In this document: one piece after another, positions 1 through 5,081 of the stretch
How the letters are laid out: each line of letters starts with the position of its first letter
Numbering within the stretch: position 1 is the stretch's first letter
Source of the DNA: DATADD01 sp036258675
Lineage (GTDB): Bacteria; Actinomycetota; CADDZG01; WHSQ01
Direction of reading: 5' to 3'
Length of the DNA stretch: 6,223 bases
NCBI GenBank assembly: GCA_036258675.1
Contig: DATADD010000005.1
Span: 1-6,223 of the forward strand
The notes under the pieces: model-generated
What the model saw: only the letters and a program-made list of their open reading frames with translations
Databases searched by the model: none
Told to the model about the DNA's origin: nothing
Translations under genes and position numbers: made by a program

Positions 1-1064
1 GCCCCGCCCGCCCGCGTTCCCGCGAGGCCGGCGGGCTCGATCACCACGCGCCCCGGCTCCGCGGTCGCGCGCCCCAGGCGGGTGGCGGAGTGCCCGCGGC
101 TCTCGATGACGCGCGCGGCGCGGTCGGCATCGCCTGCCCGCACCACGACGACGAATCCGACCCCCATGTTGAAGACGCGGAACATCTCCTCGTCTGGGAC
201 GCGCCCCGCGTCCTGCACGAGGGTGAAGATCGGCGGCCGCTCCGGCAGCCGCTCGACGACGAAGCCGACGGCACCGGCCCCGAGGCGCGACAGGTTGAGG
301 AGGCCGTCGCCGGTGATGTGCGCGAGCCCGGGCGTCTCGATCCCCTCGTCCCACAGCGCCCGGATCGCGGGCGCGTAGATCGCGGTCGGCTCCAACAGCT
401 CCTCGCCGAGGGCGCGACCGAGCTCGGGCACCCGGTCGTCGAGCGCGAGACCTGCCTGCCCCAGCAGCGCCCGGCGCGCCAACGTGAGCCCGTTCGAGTG
501 GATCCCCGTGGACGCGATACCGACGAGCTCGTCCCCCGGCCGGATCGCGCGACCGTCGACGAATTGCGCCGGGTGCAGGGTGCCGACGCAGGTGCCGACG
601 AGATCGAAGGCCCGTTCGTCGCCGCCCGACCCGACGATCTCCGGGAGCTGCGCCGTCTCGCCGCCGGGGATCGCGATGCCGGCGACGGCCGCCGCCTCGG
701 CGAGCCCGCGCAGGATCGCGTCGGCGCGCCCCTCGTCGAGCGAGTGCACCGCGAGGTAGTCGACGAGCGCGAGGGGGCGTGCGCCGACGCAGACAAGGTC
801 GTTGACGTTCATGGCGACGCAGTCGAACCCGATCGTGTCGTAGCGGTCGAGGGCCGCGGCGACGATCGTCTTGGTCCCGACGCCGTCGGTGCACAGCGCA
901 AGGGCGACGTCGTCGGTCAGCTGCAGGACGCTGGCGTAGTGCTCGAAGCCGGTCAACACGCGCGCGCCCTCCGCGTGCGCGAGCGTGCCGCCCAGCCGGT
1001 GCGCCACCGCGCGCAGGGCGCCGGCCTGGTCGCGCACGCCCGCGCCGCGGTAGTCCAAGGTCAT
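1..1064 (-). CDS. purM: Phosphoribosylformylglycinamidine cyclo-ligase (AIR synthetase), 3' end beyond window
   Basis: PurM is the cytosolic enzyme that closes the imidazole ring in de novo purine synthesis: FGAM + ATP gives AIR + ADP + Pi. I translated this frame by hand from the ATG at 1064-1062; 354 residues are visible with no stop before the edge. Family signatures appear in order: the N-terminal YRGAGV segment (5-10), the ATP-site loop DGVGTK (60-65), the MNVNDLVCVGARPL helix region (85-98), GGETAQLPE (134-142), STGIHSNG (185-192), HITGDGLLNLSRL (249-261) and FRVFNMGVGF (295-304). Two motifs deviate from the common forms: HITGDG in place of HITGGG, and GGETAQLPE in place of GGETAEMPG. 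Family members commonly end near the RVVIE string, here at 339-343, so probably only a short tail is missing. The start lies 9 nt after the MFS stop on the same strand, which suggests co-transcription, but its Shine-Dalgarno is weak. The family call is secure. Confidence 0.95.
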   Translation of the reverse strand, partial: MTLDYRGAGVRDQAGALRAVAHRLGGTLAHAEGARVLTGFEHYASVLQLTDDVALALCTDGVGTKTIVAAALDRYDTIGFDCVAMNVNDLVCVGARPLALVDYLAVHSLDEGRADAILRGLAEAAAVAGIAIPGGETAQLPEIVGSGGDERAFDLVGTCVGTLHPAQFVDGRAIRPGDELVGIASTGIHSNGLTLARRALLGQAGLALDDRVPELGRALGEELLEPTAIYAPAIRALWDEGIETPGLAHITGDGLLNLSRLGAGAVGFVVERLPERPPIFTLVQDAGRVPDEEMFRVFNMGVGFVVVVRAGDADRAARVIESRGHSATRLGRATAEPGRVVIEPAGLAGTRAGG

Positions 1065-1073
1065 GACGCCACG

Positions 1074-2336
1074 CTATCCGAGGCCGGTGGGTTGGCCCCG
1101 GCGATCGCTCTCGGGGCCGGCCATCCGCACCGCGGGCGCGCCCTCGGGCACCGCCAGGGCCCATCCGAGCACGACCGCCGCCGGCAGCGCCGCCGTCGCA
1201 TAGGCCCACGCGAACCCCGCTCCCTCCGCGAGCGCGCCGATCGCGGTGGGGGAGATGAGGTAGCCGAGGTCGCCCGCCATCTGGTTGACCCCCACCGCGG
1301 CGCCCGAGCCGCCCTCGGGGATCGAATCCGCGAGAAGGCCTCCGGCGGCGACGCTCGAGGCGGCGATCCCCGCTCCGAGGGCGACCATGATCGCGAAGTA
1401 GGCCCACGGCGCTCCCTCGATGAACCCGAGCGCGGCGGTCGCGGCCGCGGTCACGCCCATGGACGGCAGCATCACGGCGCGCCGACCGCGGCGGTCCGCG
1501 GCGCGCCCGGAGAAGAACAGCACGACGAGCTCCCCGGCCGCGAGCAGGGTCGCGGCGTACCCGATCGACTCCTGGTCGAAGCCGAGGCGATCGCGCGCGA
1601 ACACGGGCCCGAGGTTCTGTGCCGGTCCCGAGATCGTCCACCACCCCGCGAACGTCGCCGCCAACGCGATCACGTAACGGCGGTCGGAGAACAGCGGCCG
1701 GGCCGCGCGCAGCGCCTCGAGCGGCCGTCGGCGAGGCCCCCTCTCCGCGGCCTCCCCGGCCATGACGAACCACGTGATCGCGCTCGCCACGAGGAGCCCG
1801 GTGCCGTAGAAGTGGAACGGTGCCGCGAGGCCGAAACGATCGGCGACGATCCCGCCGAGCGCGGGCCCGGCCGCGATGCCGACGAGGAACGACGAGCGGA
1901 ACGCGCCCGTGGCCCTGCTCATCGCGGCGGGCTCGATGATGCGCAGGATGCGGTTCATGAGGCCGGTGATGAACAGCGCCGATCCCGCGCCGCCGAAGCC
2001 CCGCGCCGCCACGAGCTGGGGGAAGCTGCCGGCGAACCCGGCCGCGTAGGACGACAGCGCGACGACGAGCAGTCCGGCGAGGGTCGAGGCGCGCTCTCCG
2101 AAGCGGTCCACGAACAGGCCCGCGAACAATCCGAAGGAGAACCTCGTGGTCCCGAAGACGGTCTGCACGAGGCCGATCGCCGCGAGCCCGACGCCGAAGG
2201 ACTCCGCGTACAGCGGCAGGATCGGCACGAGCATCCCGAAGCCGAGCGCGACGGTCACCGAGATGGGCAGGAGGCGGCGGAACTCGGGGCGCCGAAGCGG
2301 CGAGAGAGGCTCCGGCGCGCCGCCGGCGCCGGCCAC
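1074..2336 (-). CDS. MFS transporter, drug:H+ antiporter-like (12 TM)
   Basis: Integral inner-membrane major facilitator of 420 aa, a usual length for a 12-helix member. Hydrophobic segments alternate with short charged loops in two halves (about residues 22-192 and 220-397), joined by a basic cytoplasmic linker (about 196-221, RGPRRRPLEALRAARP). Loop 2-3 carries motif A (G73-L-F-V-D77-R78-F-G80-E-R82), and its counterpart in the second half is G277-R-A-A-D281-R-R-G284-R-R286. Helix 5 carries the motif-C pattern G153-xxx-G157-P158-xx-G161-G162, which is typical of proton-driven exporters (DHA families), so efflux is more likely than uptake. The substrate cannot be read from sequence. The GTG start at 2336-2334 is supported by GGAGG at 2350-2346 with a 9-nt spacer. 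The gene is 53 nt downstream of mce and 9 nt upstream of purM, all on the same strand. Export of a metabolite of the neighbouring pathways is possible but unsupported. Confidence 0.9.
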   Translation of the reverse strand: MAGAGGAPEPLSPLRRPEFRRLLPISVTVALGFGMLVPILPLYAESFGVGLAAIGLVQTVFGTTRFSFGLFAGLFVDRFGERASTLAGLLVVALSSYAAGFAGSFPQLVAARGFGGAGSALFITGLMNRILRIIEPAAMSRATGAFRSSFLVGIAAGPALGGIVADRFGLAAPFHFYGTGLLVASAITWFVMAGEAAERGPRRRPLEALRAARPLFSDRRYVIALAATFAGWWTISGPAQNLGPVFARDRLGFDQESIGYAATLLAAGELVVLFFSGRAADRRGRRAVMLPSMGVTAAATAALGFIEGAPWAYFAIMVALGAGIAASSVAAGGLLADSIPEGGSGAAVGVNQMAGDLGYLISPTAIGALAEGAGFAWAYATAALPAAVVLGWALAVPEGAPAVRMAGPESDRRGQPTGLG

Positions 2337-2345
2337 GCTAGGGCG

Positions 2346-2350
2346 CCTCC
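2346..2350 (-). promoter_or_regulatory. Shine-Dalgarno GGAGG of the MFS gene
   Basis: GGAGG reads on the minus strand with 9 nt before the GTG at 2336. It is the strongest ribosome-binding site in the minus-strand cluster and is the reason for choosing the GTG start. Its first G is also the last base of a perfect hairpin (2350-2365). Confidence 0.7.
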
Positions 2351-2365
2351 ACCCGACGACGGGTG
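2350..2365 (-). repeat. Perfect 6-bp hairpin next to the MFS ribosome-binding site
   Basis: On the minus strand CACCCG-TCGT-CGGGTG forms a 6-bp stem with a 4-nt loop in the 53-nt mce-MFS gap. No T-run follows, so it does not look like an intrinsic terminator. Its 3' arm ends on the first base of GGAGG, so folding could limit ribosome access or protect the downstream mRNA. In GC-rich DNA a stem this short can also occur by chance. Confidence 0.45.
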
Positions 2366-2389
2366 ACCGCGCGCGGCCGCCCCATATCG

Positions 2390-2803
2390 CTAGCCGGAGC
2401 GGGGCGCGCGCTCGACGAGCTCGACGAGCAGGCCGAGATTGCCGCGCGGGTGGACGAAGGCGACGAGATGGCCCCCGCCCCCTCGGCGCGGCTCCCGATC
2501 GATCAGGGCGACGCCGGCCTCCTCGAGCCTGCGCAGCTCGGCGCGCAGGTCATCGACCTCGAGCGCGATGTGGTGCAGTCCCTCGCCGCGCCGCGACAGG
2601 AAGCGCGCCACCGTCGAGTCCCTCCCGACGGGCGCGATCAGCTGGAGGGCGGAGTCGCCGAGCGGGAGGGTTGCCTCCTCCACGCCCTGGTCGTGCACGC
2701 GCTCGCGCCCCGACGGCTCCAGCCCCCACACCGCCCGCATGTGCGCGAGCGCGTCGTCGAGATCGGCCACGGCGAGGGCGACGTGCTCGATCCGGTCCGG
2801 CAT
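2390..2803 (-). CDS. mce: Methylmalonyl-CoA epimerase (VOC fold)
   Basis: Predicted to interconvert (S)- and (R)-methylmalonyl-CoA, linking propionyl-CoA carboxylase to the B12-dependent mutase in propionate, odd-chain and branched-chain catabolism, or in reverse when making methylmalonyl-CoA. The 137-aa protein has the usual family length and the two beta-alpha-beta-beta-beta repeats of the vicinal oxygen chelate fold (about 4-59 and 75-131). Family hallmarks are IEHVALAV (5-12), LQLIAPVGRDS (53-63), GEGLHHIALEVDD (73-85) and NLGLLVELVE (122-131). Expected divalent-metal ligands are H7, Q54, one of H77/H78 and E128; E43 sits where the family has a further conserved Glu. The ATG at 2803 is chosen because the homologous N-terminus starts there and AGGA lies 9 nt upstream. 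The reading frame stays open far upstream inside the GGDEF-EAL gene, but that extension is an Arg/Pro-rich shadow. The gap to the upstream gene is 11 nt. Another VOC enzyme is possible but less likely. Confidence 0.9.
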   Translation of the reverse strand: MPDRIEHVALAVADLDDALAHMRAVWGLEPSGRERVHDQGVEEATLPLGDSALQLIAPVGRDSTVARFLSRRGEGLHHIALEVDDLRAELRRLEEAGVALIDREPRRGGGGHLVAFVHPRGNLGLLVELVERAPRSG

Positions 2804-2812
2804 GACCGGGCA

Positions 2813-2816
2813 TCCT
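2813..2816 (-). promoter_or_regulatory. Shine-Dalgarno AGGA of mce, overlapping the upstream stop codon
   Basis: AGGA at 2816-2813 precedes the mce ATG by 9 nt and shares two bases with the TAG stop (2817-2815) of the GGDEF-EAL gene. A ribosome finishing the upstream protein would sit on this site, an arrangement typical of translationally coupled genes. Confidence 0.55.
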
Positions 2817-4935
2817 AGTTTCCGGCGCGCCGCCGCTCCGATTCCGTCACCGCACGCCACAGCGCCTCGAGGTCGCGCGTCTCGACCCGGGCGCGGAAGG
2901 GCCCCTCGCGGAGCATCGTGGAGAGCTCCTCGGCCGGCATGGGGCGCGCGAGGAAGTAGCCCTGGGCGAACGTGCAGCGCAGATCCCCGAGACGCTGCCA
3001 CACGTTCTCGTTCTCGACGCCCTCGGCCACGACCTCGAGACCCAGATTGCGGCCGAGGTCGATCGTGGAGCGGACGATCACAGAGTCGTTGTCGCTCGCC
3101 TCCATGCCGAGAACGAAGGACTTGTCGATCTTGATCGCGTTTACGGGCAGCTGCCTCAGGTACGCGAGCGACGAGTAGCCGGTCCCGTAGTCGTCGATCG
3201 CGAGCCGGATGCCCATGTGGTTGAGCCGCGTGAGGACCTCGAGGGCGCGGAAGGGGTCGACCATGATGCCGCTCTCGGTGATCTCGAGCTCGAGCCACGC
3301 GGGCGAAACGTTCCACTTGCTGAGCAGGCGAGCGACCTCGTTGGGAAAGGCCGCGTCGAGCAGGCTCTGGACGGACAGGTTGACGGCGACGTGGAGGTTG
3401 AGCCCCTCGTCTCGCCATCTTCGGCACTGGCCGAGGGCGGTGTCGAGGACCTGCAGGGTGAGGGGACGGATCAGCCCGGTGTGCTCCGCGAGGGGGATGA
3501 ACTCGTTCGGGGGAAGAAGCCCCCGCCGGGGATGGTCCCAGCGCACGAGCGCCTCGACGCCCTCGACGTTCCCGCTCGGCAACAGCGCCTTGGGCTGGTA
3601 CACGAGCACGAGCTCGCGCCGCTCGAGCGCCTGCCGCAGCTCGCCGACGAGCGCGAGGCGGTCCGGGCTGTACTTGTCCTGCTCCGGCGCGTAGATCTCG
3701 TAGCCGCTGTGGAGCTCCTTCGCGGCGTACATCGCGACGTCGGCTTTCTGGATCAGTGAGTCGGCGTCGGCCCCGTGGTCCGGGAACAGCGCGATCCCGA
3801 TGCTCGAGCCGACGTGGAACGAGAGCGACGGCAGAGTGATCGGATCGTCGAGGGCCTCGAGGATCTTCTCCGCCGCACGGGCGGCGTCGTTGGCCTCCCC
3901 GACGTGGGGCAGCAGGATGGCGAACTCGTCCCCTCCGTGGCGCGCGATCGTGTCGCTTTCCCGCAGCGCCCCCGCGAGGCGAGCGCCCGCGAGCTGGAGC
4001 AGCTGGTCGCCGTTGTGGTGGCCGAGGGTTTCGTTGACCTCCTTGAAGCGGTCGAGGTCCATGATGAGTACGGCGCAGCCGGACGATTCCCGGCGCGCCG
4101 CGGCCACCGCCTGGTGGACGCGGTCGCGGAACAGCGTCCTGTTTGGCAGCCCCGTCAACCCGTCGTGCAGCGCCTGATGCTCTTTCTCGGCCGCCTGGCT
4201 CCGGAGACGCTCGATCAGGACGTGGTTCTCCAGGGACGTGCCGCCGGCCTTGGCGACGAGCACGATGGGGAGGGCGAGGAGGGGGAGGAGCGCGGCCGCG
4301 CTCTGGGCGGTGAAGACGGTGAGGGGGACGAGCGCGAGCAGCACGATCTCGGAGTCCCGCGGCGCGAGCCCTTGCCGCAGCGGCGGACGGAGGCCGCGCC
4401 CGGCGGCGTGCTCGAGAAGTCGGTCCGAGAGGAACACCGCGCCCGCGACCCCGAACGCCCCCAGGATCGCGTCGCCGGCGACGCCGCCCGCGCCCACGAG
4501 CGCGCCGGCGTCGATCAGATGGGCGATCGCGGAGGCGACCCCGAGCGCGAGGGCGCGGCGCCCGAGCGCGAGGACCGCGGGCACGGACAGGCTGCGTGTG
4601 GCCACGTGGACGGCTGCCCCCCCGAGGGCCTGGGTCACGAGGGCGAGCGGCGCGCCGACCACGAGAAGGAGCGCCATCAGAAAGGGCGTCGTGACCGCGA
4701 TCCCGTGGTCGTGCCCCCGCGCGAACCAGGGACGCGCCGCCTCCCCCGCGACGACGAGGCCGACCAGCAGCCACGCGCGCGGGTCCCCGGTGAGACCGGA
4801 GAGCCGGGTCGCCGCGAGGCCGATCAGGAACGCGCCGGCGCCTCCGAGCGCCACCGCGACGGGCGTCGGCCGTCCCACGGGGGCCGCGCCCTCCCGGATG
4901 TCGGACGGCGGGGCGCCCGCGCCAAGATCATCCAC
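2815..4935 (-). CDS. Membrane-bound GGDEF-EAL protein (c-di-GMP synthesis and breakdown)
   Basis: This 706-aa protein is predicted to make c-di-GMP from two GTP and to hydrolyse it to pGpG. Residues about 26-230 are hydrophobic, with roughly six to eight spans (near 26-44, 54-67, 79-104, 118-140, 143-170 and 196-228). A short helical linker (about 235-256) leads to the GGDEF domain (about 256-415): DGLTGLPNR (258-266), MDLDRFKEVN (292-301) and intact HGGDEF (333-338). An allosteric I-site, R325-E-S-D328, lies the standard five residues before it. The EAL domain (about 425-680) keeps EALVRW (461-466), N519, ELEITE (549-554), D581-D582, K602, E638-GVE641 and Q658, so both active sites look complete. 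No PAS, GAF or receiver domain is present; the membrane part is presumably the sensor. The GTG at 4935 is the longest start but has no good Shine-Dalgarno. GTG at 4878 (V20), with GGGAG about 12 nt upstream, is an alternative that keeps all spans. First gene of the leftward cluster. Net activity in the cell cannot be read from sequence. Confidence 0.93.
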   Translation of the reverse strand: MDDLGAGAPPSDIREGAAPVGRPTPVAVALGGAGAFLIGLAATRLSGLTGDPRAWLLVGLVVAGEAARPWFARGHDHGIAVTTPFLMALLLVVGAPLALVTQALGGAAVHVATRSLSVPAVLALGRRALALGVASAIAHLIDAGALVGAGGVAGDAILGAFGVAGAVFLSDRLLEHAAGRGLRPPLRQGLAPRDSEIVLLALVPLTVFTAQSAAALLPLLALPIVLVAKAGGTSLENHVLIERLRSQAAEKEHQALHDGLTGLPNRTLFRDRVHQAVAAARRESSGCAVLIMDLDRFKEVNETLGHHNGDQLLQLAGARLAGALRESDTIARHGGDEFAILLPHVGEANDAARAAEKILEALDDPITLPSLSFHVGSSIGIALFPDHGADADSLIQKADVAMYAAKELHSGYEIYAPEQDKYSPDRLALVGELRQALERRELVLVYQPKALLPSGNVEGVEALVRWDHPRRGLLPPNEFIPLAEHTGLIRPLTLQVLDTALGQCRRWRDEGLNLHVAVNLSVQSLLDAAFPNEVARLLSKWNVSPAWLELEITESGIMVDPFRALEVLTRLNHMGIRLAIDDYGTGYSSLAYLRQLPVNAIKIDKSFVLGMEASDNDSVIVRSTIDLGRNLGLEVVAEGVENENVWQRLGDLRCTFAQGYFLARPMPAEELSTMLREGPFRARVETRDLEALWRAVTESERRRAGN

Positions 4936-5002
4936 CTCATGCCATCGGAGAGCCGGGAAGGGTGCTTTAGGCCGCGGGGTTGCAGGTAGAGGAAGGTTCC
5001 CC

Positions 5003-5023
5003 GCCCGCCGCGCCTCGGCGGGC
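5003..5023. repeat. Perfect 8-bp inverted repeat upstream of the thiolase -10 box
   Basis: Arms GCCCGCCG (5003-5010) and CGGCGGGC (5016-5023) are exact reverse complements around a 5-nt centre. The element covers the place where a -35 box would lie for the TAGGAT at 5030, and it is not followed by a T-run. It could be an operator for a repressor or activator. Against this, it contains only G and C in its arms, so composition alone makes such dyads more likely. Confidence 0.45.
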
Positions 5024-5029
5024 CGCCCC

Positions 5030-5035
5030 TAGGAT
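5030..5035 (+). promoter_or_regulatory. Candidate -10 box (TAGGAT) for the thiolase
   Basis: TAGGAT matches the TAnnnT -10 pattern common in high-GC actinomycete housekeeping promoters. It would place transcription start near 5042 and give a leader of about 40 nt to the ATG at 5082. No recognisable -35 hexamer lies at the expected spacing, so an activator or a -10-dominated promoter would be needed. Confidence 0.4.
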
Positions 5036-5070
5036 GGGTGCTTCGGTCCTCCGGGCGGAAGAGACACGCA

Positions 5071-5076
5071 AAGGAG
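5071..5076 (+). promoter_or_regulatory. Shine-Dalgarno AAGGAG of the thiolase
   Basis: AAGGAG with a 5-nt spacer to the ATG at 5082 is the best ribosome-binding site in the window and fixes the thiolase start. Confidence 0.75.
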
Positions 5077-5081
5077 CGCCC

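Larger units (their letters stand above)
4936..5081. promoter_or_regulatory. Divergent intergenic region between the c-di-GMP gene and the thiolase
   Basis: This 146-nt gap is the only sizeable non-coding stretch and must hold the promoters of both transcription units unless the leftward genes use other sites. Visible on the plus strand are an inverted repeat (5003-5023), a TAGGAT box (5030-5035) and AAGGAG (5071-5076). Leftward I see only a poor -10-like TAAAGC (minus strand, 4970-4965) and no clear -35. A small GGAA-GG-TTCC dyad lies at 4991-5000. No small gene or RNA is evident. Confidence 0.6.

Noticed and set aside
41..796. Minus-strand open frame of 251 codons inside purM
   Set aside because: It is a Ser/Arg-rich frame shifted relative to purM; the purM frame carries all the family motifs across the same interval.
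90..2366. Plus-strand open frame of 758 codons antisense to purM and the MFS gene
   Set aside because: The product is rich in Arg, Asp, Glu and Gly with no domain. It is the reverse-complement shadow of two well-supported genes, and long stop-free antisense frames are expected at this GC content.
2804..4774. Minus-strand open frame extending mce upstream by more than 600 codons through the GGDEF-EAL gene
   Set aside because: The upstream part is Arg/Pro/Gly-rich and overlaps a gene with complete GGDEF and EAL motifs. Homology of mce begins at the ATG at 2803, so there is no fusion.
3775..4989. Plus-strand open frame of 404 codons antisense to the GGDEF-EAL gene
   Set aside because: Low-complexity charged composition with no recognisable domain, lying wholly opposite a strongly supported gene.
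5003..5023. Intrinsic terminator interpretation of the GC hairpin
   Set aside because: No T-run follows on either strand and it lies between divergent genes, where no transcript needs to end. An operator or a chance dyad fits better.
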